64,000 bases of DNA, from positions 1 through 64,000 of the forward strand of contig NZ_JBBCMA010000003.1 in NCBI RefSeq assembly GCF_037152535.1, read 5' to 3'. Under the pieces are notes generated by a model. The model saw only the letters and a program-made list of their open reading frames with translations, had not been told where the DNA came from and did not search any database. Below are positions 9,503-19,183 of the stretch, one piece after another. A program made the translations under genes and the position numbers. The stretch comes from Leclercia sp. AS011. Its GTDB lineage: Bacteria; Pseudomonadota; Gammaproteobacteria; Enterobacterales; Enterobacteriaceae. Position 1 is the first letter of the stretch, and each line of letters opens with the position of its first letter.

Positions 9503-10222
9503 ATGATGCGCAAAACGCTGCTCGCTGCGGCTTTAATGGCTACGGCTCTGACCGCTCACGCAGAATACAAATGCGAAGTCACGCCGCGTGACGACGTGAT
9601 CCTGAGCCCGCAAACCGTGCAGGTAAAAGGTGAGAACGGCAATCTGGTGATCACCCCGGATGGCAACGTCATGTTTAACGGCAAGCAGTACTCGCTCAGC
9701 GCTGCCCAACGTGAACAGGCTAAGGACTATCAGGCCGATCTGCGCAGCGCGCTGCCGTGGATCGATGAAGGCGCTCAGACCCGGGTGGAGAAAGGCCGTG
9801 TTGCGCTGGATAAGATCATCGCCAAAGAGGTGGGGGAGAGCAGCAATATGCGCTCGCGCCTGACCAAACTGGATGCGCAGCTAAAAGAGCAGATGAACCG
9901 CATTATCGAACATCGCACCGATGGCCTGACGTTCCACTATCAGGCGATCGATCAGGTGCGCGCCGATGGCCAGCAGCTGGTGAATCAGGCGATGGGCGGC
10001 ATTTTGCAGGACAGCATCAACGAAATGGGCGCCAAAGCGGTGCTGAAAGGCGGCGGCAACCCGCTGCAGGGCGTGCTGGGTAGCCTGGGTGGCCTGCAAA
10101 CCTCGATTCAGAACGAGTGGAAGAACCAGGAAGCGGATTTCCAGAAATTCGGTAAAGACGTGTGCAAGCGCGTGGTATCGCTGGAAGAGAGCCGCAAAGC
10201 GCTGGTGGGATCGCTGAAGTAG
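9503..10222 (+). CDS. yggN: DUF2884 periplasmic protein YggN
   Basis: A 239-residue exported protein that closely matches E. coli YggN. The N-terminus M-M-R-K-T-L-L-A-A-A-L-M-A-T-A-L-T-A-H-A is a classic Sec signal peptide, cut before E-Y-K-C. The mature part is helix-rich and acidic/basic in alternation with two cysteines (after the signal and near residue 220). No function is known. The start is supported by GAGGGAGA upstream; the second ATG at 9506 is an alternative. It stands alone between a terminator and a boxC repeat. Confidence 0.92.
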   Translation: MMRKTLLAAALMATALTAHAEYKCEVTPRDDVILSPQTVQVKGENGNLVITPDGNVMFNGKQYSLSAAQREQAKDYQADLRSALPWIDEGAQTRVEKGRVALDKIIAKEVGESSNMRSRLTKLDAQLKEQMNRIIEHRTDGLTFHYQAIDQVRADGQQLVNQAMGGILQDSINEMGAKAVLKGGGNPLQGVLGSLGGLQTSIQNEWKNQEADFQKFGKDVCKRVVSLEESRKALVGSLK

Positions 10223-10234
10223 GTTAGTGCGGTC

Positions 10235-10292
10235 TGTGCCCCTCACCCCGGCCCTCTCCCCAGGGGAGAGGGAGTTAATGTTCCCTCTCCCT
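10235..10292. repeat. boxC-type palindromic repeat
   Basis: GTGCCCCTCACC...CCCTCTCCCC-AGGGGAGAGGG is a GC-rich imperfect palindrome of the boxC class known in enterobacterial intergenic regions. A second copy with the same flanking GGTCTGTGCCCCTCACCC is at 18299-18345. Here it sits between the convergent genes yggN and hemW and may also act as a terminator. Confidence 0.7.
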
Positions 10293-10369
10293 TTCAGGAT
10301 TTCCATCCCTCGACTCTGCCAGCTTTTCCTTCAGCCAGCAGAACGGGATGCAAAATCCTGAATCCAGCT

Positions 10370-11512
10370 TCAGGACTCTTCGGCGAGGAACAGCTCAAGA
10401 AGGGAGTTTAAGAACAGTTTGCCATGCTCGGTGATCTGCCAGAACGTCTCGCATTCGGTCAGATAGCCCTGCGCCAGCGCCTCGTCAATCTGCGGGCGAA
10501 TCACTGACTCCGGTAACCCGGTATACAGCGCAAACTCCGCGCGCGGTGCGGCTTCCAGCAGGCGGAAGCGGTTCATAAAGAACTCAAACGGCTTATCTTC
10601 GGCTTCGACGTCATGGCTGCGCTCCAGATAGCGTCCTTCCATATAGCCGCGCGGATGGCGCGTTTTAGCGGTACGCAGAATGCGCCCGTCCGGGAAGGTC
10701 ACTTTGCCATGGGCACCGCAGCCAATCCCCAGATAGTCACCAAAACGCCAGTAGTTCAGGTTGTGCTGGCACTGGTAGCCCGGCTTCGCGTAGGCCGAGG
10801 TTTCATACTGCTGATACCCGGCGGCAGTCAGCAGCTGATGGCCCTGCTCGAAAATATCCCACAGCGCGTCGTCGTCAGGCAGCACCGGCGGGCGCGAACC
10901 AAACAGCGTGTTCGGCTCAATGGTCAGCTGATACCAGGAGAGATGCGGCGGGTTCAGTTCAATGGCCTGGCGCAGATCGTCCAGCGCTTCGTCCAGGGAC
11001 TGATCCGGCAACCCGTGCATCAGGTCGAGGTTAAAGCTGCGCAGACCCAGCCCTGTCGCCAGGTGTGCAGCGCGCTTTGCTTCACCCGGGCCATGAATTC
11101 GCCCCAGACGCTTTAACTTCGGCTCGCTGAAGCTCTGTACCCCAATGGAGATGCGGTTCACTCCGGCACGCTGATACTCGACAAAACGGTCGGCCTCAAC
11201 CGTACCGGGATTGGCCTCCATGGTAATTTCTGCATCCGCTGCCAGATTGAGGCGCGCACGCACGCCATCCAGCAGCGTCTGCATCGCCGGGCCTGAGAGC
11301 AGGCTCGGCGTACCGCCACCGATAAAAATGGTCTTAACTTCACGTCCCTGCGCGTAATCGACGTCGGCGTCCAGATCGGTAAGCAGATGCTGAACGTAAT
11401 CGTCATGAGGCACTTCGCCTTTCAGCGCATGCGAGTTGAAATCGCAGTACGGGCATTTCTGCACGCACCACGGGATGTGAATATAAAGGCTCAGAGGTGG
11501 CAAATTAGCCAT
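10370..11512 (-). CDS. hemW: Heme chaperone / radical SAM protein HemW
   Basis: A 380-residue radical-SAM protein related to oxygen-independent coproporphyrinogen oxidase. HemW binds heme and is thought to deliver it to target proteins rather than to oxidise coproporphyrinogen. The cluster motif C-V-Q-K-C-P-Y-C gives Cys16, Cys20 and Cys23, and G-G-G-T-P-S-L follows near 65. The absence of the extra cysteine typical of HemN (C-x3-C-x2-C-x-C) supports HemW. It is the last gene of the yggS-yggT-yggU-rdgB-hemW unit and overlaps rdgB by 8 bp, so translational coupling is likely. Confidence 0.94.
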   Translation of the reverse strand: MANLPPLSLYIHIPWCVQKCPYCDFNSHALKGEVPHDDYVQHLLTDLDADVDYAQGREVKTIFIGGGTPSLLSGPAMQTLLDGVRARLNLAADAEITMEANPGTVEADRFVEYQRAGVNRISIGVQSFSEPKLKRLGRIHGPGEAKRAAHLATGLGLRSFNLDLMHGLPDQSLDEALDDLRQAIELNPPHLSWYQLTIEPNTLFGSRPPVLPDDDALWDIFEQGHQLLTAAGYQQYETSAYAKPGYQCQHNLNYWRFGDYLGIGCGAHGKVTFPDGRILRTAKTRHPRGYMEGRYLERSHDVEAEDKPFEFFMNRFRLLEAAPRAEFALYTGLPESVIRPQIDEALAQGYLTECETFWQITEHGKLFLNSLLELFLAEES

Positions 11513-12098
11513 TACGTAACGCTTCCAGTAACAGTTTCAGTGCGCGCCCACGGTGGGAAATCGCGCTTTTCTCTTCGCGGGTCAGCTCCGCGGCGGTTTT
11601 GCCCTCGGTCGGGACAAAGAAAATCGGATCGTAGCCAAAGCCGCCGCTACCGGCTGATTCGCGGGCGATGACGCCCGGCCAGCTGCCGTGGCAGACAATC
11701 GGCGTGGGATCTTCGGCATGGCGCATATAGACCAGCACGCAGTGGAACTGCGCCTGGCGCTGCTCATCCGGTACATCCTTGAGCGCGTCCAGCAGCTTTT
11801 CGAGGTTCTGCTGGTCGCTGGCATCAACGCCGGAATAGCGGGCGGAGTAGATCCCCGGCGCGCCGCCCAGCACGTCCACCGTCAGACCGGAGTCGTCGGC
11901 AATCGCCGGCAGACCGGTGATCTGCGCGGCATGACGCGCCTTCAGAATGGCATTTTCGATAAAGGTCAGGCCGGTCTCTTCGGCAGAGTCCACGCCCAGC
12001 TCGGTCTGTGCGACCACCTCCAGACCGAAATCATTTAACAGCGAGGCCAGCTCGCGCACTTTACCGGCATTACCGGTAGCGAGAACAACTTTTTGCAT
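11505..12098 (-). CDS. rdgB: dITP/XTP pyrophosphatase RdgB
   Basis: Hydrolyses dITP, ITP and XTP to monophosphates and pyrophosphate, cleansing nucleotide pools of deaminated purines. It has 197 residues, as in E. coli. Signature elements are the nucleotide-binding T-G-N-A-G-K (8-13), A-D-D-S-G-L with the catalytic Asp near 69, and F-G-Y-D-P-I-F near 154. The start [10 protein letters not shown] is the family start. It lies three bases after yggU and overlaps hemW by 8 bp in a minus-strand operon. Confidence 0.96.
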   Translation of the reverse strand: MQKVVLATGNAGKVRELASLLNDFGLEVVAQTELGVDSAEETGLTFIENAILKARHAAQITGLPAIADDSGLTVDVLGGAPGIYSARYSGVDASDQQNLEKLLDALKDVPDEQRQAQFHCVLVYMRHAEDPTPIVCHGSWPGVIARESAGSGGFGYDPIFFVPTEGKTAAELTREEKSAISHRGRALKLLLEALRNG

Positions 12099-12101
12099 GT
12101 G

Positions 12102-12398
12102 CTAATCCTGTTGTATCAGTGCCGCGACGTCCGTCGGGATTTGTTGCGGATTAAGAATTTTGACCTGCTTGTGACGGCCCAGTTCACCCTTCTCGATCAG
12201 CACCTGGCTCTTCGCGACGCGAAACTGTTTTGCCAGAAACTTCACCAGATGGGCATTGGCCTGGCCATCTACAGGAGGGGCGGTGATGGCGACTTTTACT
12301 TCGTCGCCATGCAGCCCAATAATGGTGTCGCGGCTGGCTTTCGGCTGAATATACAGCCGTAAAACCAGCCCGTCGGCGCAGGTGCTGACAGCACTCAT
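12102..12398 (-). CDS. yggU: DUF167 protein YggU
   Basis: A 98-residue UPF0235/DUF167 protein close to E. coli YggU. The core reads [12 protein letters not shown] and [12 protein letters not shown], typical of this small alpha/beta family of unknown function. The start M-S-A-V at 12398 overlaps the yggT stop by four bases (ATGA), which is why it is preferred over the ATG four codons upstream. It is the middle gene of a five-gene operon. Confidence 0.92.
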   Translation of the reverse strand: MSAVSTCADGLVLRLYIQPKASRDTIIGLHGDEVKVAITAPPVDGQANAHLVKFLAKQFRVAKSQVLIEKGELGRHKQVKILNPQQIPTDVAALIQQD

Positions 12399-12961
12399 AA
12401 CGCCATCCACAGCCCCGGCAGCAGGATGTTGCCCGTGGACTGCAGCAGTTCAGCAATACCCATGTTGATCACGTACAGCAGCAGCACGAGGATCATCGGG
12501 GAGAAGTCGATCCCGCCCATGGCTGGCAGCAGATTACGAATCGGACGCAGCAGCGGGTCGGCAAGCTGAATCAGGGAATATTCCACCGGGCTACGACCCT
12601 GGCTCACCCAGCTCATGATCGCCATCAGCAGCAGCACCCAGAAGATCAGCAGGCCGATCGTTTTAATCAGGATCAACACCGCCGCGATCCAGATGATCGG
12701 CTGGAAGGTGATGACCATAAACAGCACGATCGCTTTCACCACGCACAGGATCAGCGCCACCAGCAGCGAGGCGCTGTCAATCGGGCCCATCGGCGGGATC
12801 ACCCGGCGCAGCGGCCCGATGATAGGCTGGGTCACTTTGACGACAAACTGTGAGAAGGGGTTATAAAAATCACAACGGGCCCACTGCATCCAGACGCGTA
12901 ACAAAAGCACCATCGTATACAGTTCAATGACCGTTGAGAGCAGGAAGGTCAACGTCTTCAT
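12395..12961 (-). CDS. yggT: YggT family inner-membrane protein
   Basis: A 188-residue membrane protein with two copies of the YGGT repeat: each has a hydrophobic hairpin and an F-Y/P-L-x-R-P-I/L-R element ([13 protein letters not shown] near 48 and [15 protein letters not shown] near 135). Four to five membrane helices are expected. E. coli yggT has been linked to osmotic or potassium tolerance, but the mechanism is unknown. It shares a four-base overlap with yggU and follows yggS by 21 bp. Confidence 0.93.
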   Translation of the reverse strand: MKTLTFLLSTVIELYTMVLLLRVWMQWARCDFYNPFSQFVVKVTQPIIGPLRRVIPPMGPIDSASLLVALILCVVKAIVLFMVITFQPIIWIAAVLILIKTIGLLIFWVLLLMAIMSWVSQGRSPVEYSLIQLADPLLRPIRNLLPAMGGIDFSPMILVLLLYVINMGIAELLQSTGNILLPGLWMAL

Positions 12962-12982
12962 GGCGTTCCTCAGGTTTCCTTA

Positions 12983-13684
12983 TTATTGGGTGTAATCGCG
13001 CGCACCGAAAATTGCTGTGCCGATGCGCACCATGGTGCTGCCAGCCGCAATCGCGGCAGCCATATCGTCCGTCATGCCCAGTGAAAGCGTGTCGACCGTT
13101 GGGAAGCGTGTTTTAAGCGCCTCAAATGCTACAGCCATTTGCCGTGCGACGGCAAACTGCCTGTCGTAATCTGCCTCCGGGGCCGGGATCGCCATTAACC
13201 CGCGAAGCCTGAGGCCAGGCAGTACCGCCACCTGATCTGCCAGGTGATCCAGTTCCTCCAGAGCAATACCTGACTTGCTGTTTTCGTCGCTGATATTGAT
13301 TTGAATCAGCACGTTAAGCGGCGGCATCTCTGCCGGGCGTTGCTCGCTCAGACGCGTCGCGATGCGCAGCCGGTCGACGGTATGACACCAGTCGAAATGC
13401 TCCGCCACCAGCCGGCTTTTGTTCGACTGTAATGGCCCGATAAAGTGCCACTGCAGATCCGCGGTGCCTTTTTCCCGGAAATGGCGGATTTTTTCCACCC
13501 CTTCCTGCACGTAGTTTTCACCGAACATGCGCTGGCCTGCGGCAATCGCTTCTGCGATGGCGCTCGCAGGCTTGGTTTTACTGACTGCAAGCAACGAAAC
13601 TTCTTCTGAAGCACGGCCGCAACCTGTTGCCGCGGCTGAGATTTTGTCCCTGACCTGTGCCAGGTTATGCGCAATGTCGTTCAT
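12983..13684 (-). CDS. yggS: PLP-binding homeostasis protein YggS
   Basis: A 233-residue PLP-binding barrel protein (COG0325, PLPBP family) without known catalysis; it affects vitamin B6 and amino/keto-acid balance. The PLP lysine lies in L-A-V-S-K-T-K-P-A near residue 36, and F-G-E-N-Y-V-Q-E and H-F-I-G-P-L-Q-S-N-K follow. The length equals E. coli YggS to within one residue. It is the first gene of the operon ending in hemW and starts only 17 bp from the divergent yggR. Confidence 0.95.
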   Translation of the reverse strand: MNDIAHNLAQVRDKISAAATGCGRASEEVSLLAVSKTKPASAIAEAIAAGQRMFGENYVQEGVEKIRHFREKGTADLQWHFIGPLQSNKSRLVAEHFDWCHTVDRLRIATRLSEQRPAEMPPLNVLIQINISDENSKSGIALEELDHLADQVAVLPGLRLRGLMAIPAPEADYDRQFAVARQMAVAFEALKTRFPTVDTLSLGMTDDMAAAIAAGSTMVRIGTAIFGARDYTQ

Positions 13685-13701
13685 TTTCCGAGGATCATTA
13701 A

Positions 13702-14679
13702 ATGGATATGGAAGAAATTGTGGCCCTTAGTGTAAAGCATAACGTGTCGGATCTACACCTGTGCAGTAACGCACCACCGCGCTGGCGACGGCGAGGGAAA
13801 ATGGAATTCGCCCCTTTCCCCGGGCCGGATGTGGTGATGCTGCTTAAAAGCTGGCTCAGCGACGAGCAGCAGGGGGCATGGTGCGCCCAGGGGCAGGTCG
13901 ATTTTGCTGTCGCCCTTGAGCACCACCGACTGCGGGCCAGCGCCTTCGCCCATACCCAGGGGTGCTCGCTGGCGCTGCGGCTGCTGCCGGAACGGTGCCC
14001 GCAGCTGCGCACGCTGGGCACGCCGCGGGCAATCCCCGAGCTGCTGACCAGCGATAACGGCCTGATTCTGGTGACCGGGGCCACCGGCAGCGGCAAGTCC
14101 ACCACGCTTGCGGCGATGGTCGACTTTCTCAATCACCACAGCGACGGGCATATCCTGACTCTGGAGGATCCGGTGGAGTTCATCCATCAGAGTAAGCGTT
14201 GTCTGGTGCAGCAGCGGGAGATCGGCCTGCACTGTCCCTCTTTTGCCGATGCGCTGCGGGCGGCGTTGCGTGAAGATCCGGATGTGATCCTGTTAGGCGA
14301 ACTGCGCGACAGCGAAACGATCCGCCTTGCACTCACCGCCGCAGAGACCGGACATCTGGTGCTGGCGACCCTGCATACCCGGGGGGCCGCTCAGGCGATA
14401 GAGCGGCTGGTGGATGCTTTCCCCGCCGAGGAGAAAGAGCCGGTACGCAAGCAGCTGGCCGGTAGCCTGCGCGCGGTGCTGGCGCAAAAGCTCGAAAGGG
14501 ATAACCAGCAGGGGCGCGTCGCACTGTTTGAGCTGCTGGTGAATACCCCTGCGGCGGCCAATTTGATCCGTGAAGGCAAAACTTATCAACTGCCCGGGGT
14601 GATCCAGACCGGGCTGCAGGCAGGAATGCTAAACTTCGATCAGAGCCGGGCCGAGCGCAGGGCACAGGGACGGCTTTGA
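13702..14679 (+). CDS. yggR: PilT/PilB-type secretion ATPase YggR
   Basis: A 325-residue hexameric-ATPase-family protein like the twisting-motility ATPase PilT. Walker A is G-A-T-G-S-G-K-S-T-T near 125, the Asp box is L-E-D-P-V-E, and L-G-E-L-R-D-S-E-T-I and T-L-H-T-R-G-A-A are the Walker B and His box elements. No pilin, platform or secretin gene is adjacent, so its partner is unknown; E. coli has the same arrangement. The C-terminal tail is less conserved than the core. GAGGA lies eight bases before the ATG, inside the 17-bp gap to yggS. Confidence 0.93.
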   Translation: MDMEEIVALSVKHNVSDLHLCSNAPPRWRRRGKMEFAPFPGPDVVMLLKSWLSDEQQGAWCAQGQVDFAVALEHHRLRASAFAHTQGCSLALRLLPERCPQLRTLGTPRAIPELLTSDNGLILVTGATGSGKSTTLAAMVDFLNHHSDGHILTLEDPVEFIHQSKRCLVQQREIGLHCPSFADALRAALREDPDVILLGELRDSETIRLALTAAETGHLVLATLHTRGAAQAIERLVDAFPAEEKEPVRKQLAGSLRAVLAQKLERDNQQGRVALFELLVNTPAAANLIREGKTYQLPGVIQTGLQAGMLNFDQSRAERRAQGRL

Positions 14680-14718
14680 AGCGCGGGCAGTTTCCGGCAG
14701 AGAATGGTTTTCACGGCC

Positions 14719-14746
14719 TTGTATCCTTTTACACGGGCGGTAAAAT
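14719..14746 (+). promoter_or_regulatory. Candidate promoter of the IclR-type gene
   Basis: TTGTAT (14719-14724), 16 bp, TAAAAT (14741-14746). It lies 33 bp before the ATG at 14779 and would give the extra regulator its own transcript. Confidence 0.4.
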
Positions 14747-14778
14747 CGAGCCTCTGATTGCACACCTTGAAAGTGGCT

Positions 14779-15468
14779 ATGTCATCACAACCGAACCAAA
14801 GTCTTATCGACGGCATTCGCTGTCTGCAATATCTGGTTTCCAGCGGCCGCGCTATCGGCTGCCGGGAACTTGCGCGGCTGATGGGGATTAACACCACCCG
14901 TGTTAACCGTTTGCTGATGACCATGGCCTCCATTGGCCTGACCATGCAGGACGATCACCGGCGCTACCTGCCGGGCCCCGGTATTCACGCGCTGGCGGCC
15001 CAGTCAATCCGTGGCTCCGAGCTGTTCTCCCGGGCCTTGCCGCGTCTGGAGCGCGATGCGCCACGCGATATCGTGGTGGCGCTGGGCGTGCTGTGGGAGG
15101 ATCAGGTGATCTATATCTGGCACGCCGTACCCGGAAGCCAGGCCAGCCAGGCGCTGGCCGGTTTCCATATGCTGCCTGCCTGGCAATCGGTGATTGGCAT
15201 GTCGCTGCTGGCGAGTGAGACGGACGAGGCGCTAATGCCACGCTTTACGCCCGAGCAGTGGCAAAACCTCGCCCCGCACGTGGCGCAGCAGCGTCAGCAG
15301 GGGCATGTGGTCTGGCATCATGATGACGGCGAAGTGTCGATGGCGATCCCCGTGGGCGTGCATCATGCCGCGCTGGCCTTTGCCGGGATGTGGAATGTTG
15401 ACGATGAGCACGTCCGCACGCGTCTGGCTGAACTGACGGCGCTTAACGCCACGCTGCTGGAAGAGTAA
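14779..15468 (+). CDS. IclR-family transcriptional regulator (not in E. coli K-12 at this site)
   Basis: A 229-residue DNA-binding regulator. The N-terminal winged HTH has L-I-D-G-I-R-C-L-Q-Y-L, C-R-E-L-A-R-L-M-G-I-N-T-T-R-V-N-R (recognition helix near 45) and Y-L-P-G-P-G-I. The C-terminal part (about 75-229) is an IclR effector domain, with V-A-L-G-V-L and S-V-I-G-M-S-L-L-A segments. The ATG at 14779 is preferred over a TTG seven codons upstream. The effector is unknown, and no enzyme or transporter gene adjoins it: yggR precedes it and yqgF is convergent. It is therefore an orphan regulator, and its targets may lie elsewhere. Confidence 0.85.
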   Translation: MSSQPNQSLIDGIRCLQYLVSSGRAIGCRELARLMGINTTRVNRLLMTMASIGLTMQDDHRRYLPGPGIHALAAQSIRGSELFSRALPRLERDAPRDIVVALGVLWEDQVIYIWHAVPGSQASQALAGFHMLPAWQSVIGMSLLASETDEALMPRFTPEQWQNLAPHVAQQRQQGHVVWHHDDGEVSMAIPVGVHHAALAFAGMWNVDDEHVRTRLAELTALNATLLEE

Positions 15469-15506
15469 GGGGGTTTTGCCCGGGCAGCCGGGCAATGGGA
15501 AGGGGA

Positions 15507-15923
15507 TCAGTAACCCTGCTCGAAGAAACTTTCGAGGATAATCACCGCCGAGGCGGAATCAACGCTGCCTTTGTTGAGCGCGCGAAAACCGCCGTGCTCA
15601 AACAGACCGGCCCGGGCTTCTACCGTGCTCAGTCGTTCATCGTGCAGCTTGATCGCCACGCCAAAACGGCCATGAATTTTATTAGCAAAATTGCGCGCGC
15701 GGGCCGTGAGTGGCTGTTCGGTGCCATCCATATTCAGCGGCAGGCCGACAATGACTTCATCCGGCTGCCACTCTTTCAGCAACCGTTCAATCAGGTTCCA
15801 GTCCGGAGTGCCGTTTTGCGCTTTCAGCGCCGTCAGCGGGCGGGCGGTGCCGGTGATGCGCTGGCCGATCGCCACGCCGATACTTTTGGTGCCGAAATCA
15901 AATGCGAGAAGCGTGCCGCTCAT
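15507..15923 (-). CDS. yqgF: RuvC-like nuclease YqgF (RuvX)
   Basis: A 138-residue RNase-H-fold nuclease, essential in E. coli, implicated in 16S rRNA 5' end maturation. The first acidic motif [11 protein letters not shown] lies at 9-19, V-G-L-P-L-N-M-D-G near 68, and the C-terminal D-S-A-S-A motif near 120 supplies the last acidic ligand. Its start overlaps the yqgE stop by one base, so translation is probably coupled. It ends the rsmE-gshB-yqgE-yqgF run. Confidence 0.95.
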   Translation of the reverse strand: MSGTLLAFDFGTKSIGVAIGQRITGTARPLTALKAQNGTPDWNLIERLLKEWQPDEVIVGLPLNMDGTEQPLTARARNFANKIHGRFGVAIKLHDERLSTVEARAGLFEHGGFRALNKGSVDSASAVIILESFFEQGY

Positions 15924-16483
15924 CAGGCATGCCCCGCTACGCCAGGCATAGTGTGGATATCAATGCCAATCAGCTTTGCCGCATCACGCCAGCGATCGGC
16001 GATAGGGGTTTTAAACAGGATGTTTAAATCTGCCGGGGCCGTCAGCCAGGCGTTATCCAGAATCTCCTGCTCAAGCTGACCTTTTTCCCACGAGGAATAG
16101 CCCAGCGCCACCAGCACATCGGCAGGCTGATTTTCTGTGCCCAGCGTTTCCAGCACGTCGCGGGAAGTGGTGATCACGGTGTTGTCAGAGATACGGATAC
16201 TGGAGGAAAAACCTGGCGGCGTATGGAGAATAAACCCGCGATCTTCCGCCAGCGGGCCACCCAGCATCACCGGTCTGTCGAGACGAATTTCAGGAACACG
16301 TTCGTCCTGGGAAATTTTTAATTTTTCCAGAATGCCTTCAACGGACAGATTTTCCAGCGGTTTATTGATGATGATACCCATCGCGCCATCCTCGCTGTAC
16401 TCGCAGATGTAAACGACCGCACGACGGAAAATTGGATCCTGGAGAGCAGGCATGGCAATCAGAAAGTGATGCTGTAAATTCAT
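15923..16483 (-). CDS. yqgE: UPF0301 protein YqgE
   Basis: A 186-residue protein of the DUF179/UPF0301 family, nearly colinear with E. coli YqgE. Family-typical stretches are A-M-P-x-L-x-D-P-x-F-x-R near 10, G-G-P-L-A near 75 and [10 protein letters not shown] near 128. It has no assigned biochemical function; the conserved linkage to yqgF suggests a related role. A 91-bp gap separates it from gshB. Confidence 0.94.
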   Translation of the reverse strand: MNLQHHFLIAMPALQDPIFRRAVVYICEYSEDGAMGIIINKPLENLSVEGILEKLKISQDERVPEIRLDRPVMLGGPLAEDRGFILHTPPGFSSSIRISDNTVITTSRDVLETLGTENQPADVLVALGYSSWEKGQLEQEILDNAWLTAPADLNILFKTPIADRWRDAAKLIGIDIHTMPGVAGHA

Positions 16484-16574
16484 TGTCAGAGGTTCTGTTT
16501 CCTGGTTTAAAAAGCGACAGCACCCAGTATGCGTACAAACCTGAATGCTGTCACTAACAGTATTGGCTGGGATA

Positions 16575-17522
16575 TTACTGCTTCAGACGTTTTTCGATCG
16601 CATCCATCAGCATGCCGGTAATGGAGACCGGGAACGCGGCTTCGATTTCACGAATGCAGGTCGGGCTGGTGACGTTCACTTCCGTCAGGCGATCGCCGAT
16701 GATGTCGAGGCCAACGAAGATCAGCCCTTTGGCTTTTAACATCGGGCCGACGCGGCGGGCAATTTCCCAGTCGCTTTCGGTGAGCGGACGCGGTTCGCCA
16801 CGACCACCGGCCGCCAGGTTACCACGGGTTTCGCCGCCCTGCGGAATACGCGCCAGACAGTACGGCACCGGCTCACCATCCACCACCAGCACGCGCTTGT
16901 CGCCGTCGACAATGGCCGGGATATAGTTCTGCGCCATGCAGTAGCGGGAGCCATGCTCGGTCAGGGTTTCGGCGATCACGCCGAGGTTAGGATCGCCCTC
17001 TTTCACGCGGAAGATAGACGCGCCGCCCATGCCGTCCAGCGGCTTCAGGATGATATCGCCGTGTTTCTGCCAGAAGGCTTTCAGCTGCGCTTTGCTGCGG
17101 GTCACCAGCGTCTCTGGCGTCAGGTCGGAGAACCAGGCGGTGTAGAGCTTCTCGTTGCAGTCGCGCAGGCTCTGCGGTTTGTTGACGATCAGCGTCCCTT
17201 TCTCTTCTGCGCGCTCAAGGATATAGGTGCAGTAGATGTATTCGGTGTCGAACGGCGGGTCTTTACGCATCAGGATGACGTCGAGTTCGGCCAGGGGCAG
17301 ATCCTGCTCGGAACCGAATTCGTACCATTTATCGTAATTCTGCTCGACGTTGACGATGCGGGTGCGCGCACGGGCCTCGCCGTTAATCAGATACAGGTCG
17401 CTCATCTCCATATAGTGGAGCTGATAGCCGCGACGTTGCGCTTCCAGCAGCATAGCGAAGCTGGAATCTTTCTTGATATTGATGCTTGTGATGGGATCCA
17501 TCACGATGCCGAGCTTAATCAT
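16575..17522 (-). CDS. gshB: Glutathione synthetase
   Basis: Ligates glycine to gamma-glutamylcysteine with ATP, the second step of glutathione synthesis. It has 315 residues and the ATP-grasp fold. The N-terminal part reads [11 protein letters not shown], and the ATP-binding segments [13 protein letters not shown] near 160 and [14 protein letters not shown] near 227 are intact. The C-terminal E-V-N-V-T-S-P-T-C lies near 281. It follows rsmE by 19 bp and is probably cotranscribed with it. Confidence 0.96.
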   Translation of the reverse strand: MIKLGIVMDPITSINIKKDSSFAMLLEAQRRGYQLHYMEMSDLYLINGEARARTRIVNVEQNYDKWYEFGSEQDLPLAELDVILMRKDPPFDTEYIYCTYILERAEEKGTLIVNKPQSLRDCNEKLYTAWFSDLTPETLVTRSKAQLKAFWQKHGDIILKPLDGMGGASIFRVKEGDPNLGVIAETLTEHGSRYCMAQNYIPAIVDGDKRVLVVDGEPVPYCLARIPQGGETRGNLAAGGRGEPRPLTESDWEIARRVGPMLKAKGLIFVGLDIIGDRLTEVNVTSPTCIREIEAAFPVSITGMLMDAIEKRLKQ

Positions 17523-17541
17523 TGTCTTCTCCGTTAATGCT

Positions 17542-18273
17542 TCAACCTAAATCGCCAAAACGCACCTGCAGGGCAGTGATGGCGGTTAGCGCGGTGGTCT
17601 CAGTACGCAGAACGCGGGGTCCCAACAGAATATCAGTAAACTGGTAGCGTGCGGTCATGGCAATCTCATCCGCCGACAGACCCCCTTCCGGGCCAATCAG
17701 CAGCCGCACGCGTTCAACCGGCAGCGGCAGGGTGTTGATGCTGGCGCTGGCCCGCGGATGCAGGTTGAGCTTCAGACCCTGCTCCTCTTCCGCACACCAG
17801 GCTTCCAGATCCATAGCCGGGCGGATCTCCGGGACGCGATTGCGACCACACTGTTCACAGGCGGCAATGGCGATTTTTTGCCACTGCTGGAGCTTCTTAT
17901 TCAGACGTTCGGCATCCAGTTTAACGCCGCAGCGCTCAGAAAAAAGTGGCGTAATGAGGCTTACACCCAGTTCGATCGATTTCTGGATAGTGAATTCCAT
18001 TTTTTCGCCGCGCGACATCACCTGGCCTAAATGGATATGCAGCGGCGATTCACGATCGTCGATTTCGCCACGCACAATACTCACCTGCACGCTTTTTTTA
18101 TCGGCGCGGGTGATTTGTGCGTCAAACACCTGGTTTGAGCCATCAAACAGCTGAATCGCCTGACCTGCGCCCATGCGCAGCACGCGGCCAACGTGGTTGG
18201 CGGCCTCTTCAGAGAGGGCAAACTCGCTGCCTGTGGCGATCGGTTCAGGGTGGTAAATACGGGGAACGCGCAT
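17542..18273 (-). CDS. rsmE: 16S rRNA m3U1498 methyltransferase
   Basis: Methylates N3 of U1498 in 16S rRNA using SAM. It has 243 residues, as in E. coli. It belongs to the SPOUT class: an N-terminal PUA-like domain (1-70) and a C-terminal knotted domain with [10 protein letters not shown] near 190 and [11 protein letters not shown] near 217. The start is M-R-V-P-R-I-Y-H. It begins the rsmE-gshB unit, and a boxC repeat lies between it and endA. Confidence 0.95.
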   Translation of the reverse strand: MRVPRIYHPEPIATGSEFALSEEAANHVGRVLRMGAGQAIQLFDGSNQVFDAQITRADKKSVQVSIVRGEIDDRESPLHIHLGQVMSRGEKMEFTIQKSIELGVSLITPLFSERCGVKLDAERLNKKLQQWQKIAIAACEQCGRNRVPEIRPAMDLEAWCAEEEQGLKLNLHPRASASINTLPLPVERVRLLIGPEGGLSADEIAMTARYQFTDILLGPRVLRTETTALTAITALQVRFGDLG

Positions 18274-18298
18274 AATGTGAAAAATCCATGACTGGTGC

Positions 18299-18345
18299 GG
18301 TCTGTGCCCCTCACCCTAACCCTCTCCCGAAGGGGAGAGGGAACA
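18299..18345. repeat. boxC-type palindromic repeat
   Basis: GGTCTGTGCCCCTCACCCTAACCCTCTCCC-GAA-GGGGAGAGGG repeats the element at 10235-10292, including its unusual flank. It fills most of the 108-bp endA-rsmE gap on a continuous minus-strand transcript. Confidence 0.7.
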
Positions 18346-18381
18346 GACCAGCAGGAAATAAACAATTGCCGCTAGTGTAGG

Positions 18382-19089
18382 TTAGCTCTTTTGCGCCTGG
18401 CAAGCGCGCTGGACGTACGGGTTGTGATTCCCCTGTACTTTGGCGATGCGCTCGTCGCGCTGGCACTCCCAGGCGGTGACTGGATAAAGTTTATCCCAGG
18501 CGTTAAACAGCTGGGTTTGCTGGCGGGAGAGGTTGAGGTCATAGCGGTCGCGCATATAGAAGTAGGTGCGGGCGATGCTGCCCCGGGCGCGGGCGGGCGG
18601 CTCGGCAAGCTTCTCTTTGAAGTCGACCTTCATGGCGCACTGACCGTACTGGCCTTCGCCGCCGTTCCACTGGCTGTACATAAAGTTGCCGCGATCGCCA
18701 TTCACCTCGCCCACGGCGGGCTGCAGGTTATGCATATCGCTCTCCATCTGGCGATAGACCGGGTCTTTAGCGCAATTTTTACGCCCACCCTCCTGCCAGC
18801 ACTGGCGCTGGTGGCCGAACTGCCAGGCGGGCACCACATGTTCCCATTCGATGCGGCTGGCGCGGTTCTCATTTTTACGCACTTTGTAGCCGCAGGAGGC
18901 CAGATCGACGACCCCTTTTTTGCCCTGCCAGTTAATTTTGCAGCCACAGTAAAAATCACCCGCGACGTCAGCATTGACCTTCACGCCTGCGGCTTTTGCC
19001 TGAGAGAAACTGTTGATACCTTCGGCCAGCGCATGGCCTGAGAACGCCGTCGTCAGAAAAGCGACCGCGAGAGAGAAATTACGGGACAT
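18382..19089 (-). CDS. endA: Periplasmic DNA endonuclease I
   Basis: A 235-residue periplasmic nuclease that cuts double-stranded DNA non-specifically. The signal peptide [11 protein letters not shown] ends in G-H-A-L-A before E-G-I-N-S-F. The beta-beta-alpha-metal site is W-E-H-V-V-P-A-W near 82, followed by C-rich segments (Y-C-G-C-K and C-G-Y) and G-D-R-G-N-F-M-Y with its metal-binding Asn. The start at 19089 has CGGAG and matches E. coli; a longer in-frame reading upstream lacks a signal peptide. It is followed by a boxC repeat and rsmE. Confidence 0.96.
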   Translation of the reverse strand: MSRNFSLAVAFLTTAFSGHALAEGINSFSQAKAAGVKVNADVAGDFYCGCKINWQGKKGVVDLASCGYKVRKNENRASRIEWEHVVPAWQFGHQRQCWQEGGRKNCAKDPVYRQMESDMHNLQPAVGEVNGDRGNFMYSQWNGGEGQYGQCAMKVDFKEKLAEPPARARGSIARTYFYMRDRYDLNLSRQQTQLFNAWDKLYPVTAWECQRDERIAKVQGNHNPYVQRACQAQKS

Positions 19090-19183
19090 CGTGAACTCCG
19101 TGTCAAAACGAGCCCGCAACGTAACGAAAGTTGTTCCTGTATGCAATCAGGCAGATCATGAATGTTCCTGATGATTCTGCCGC

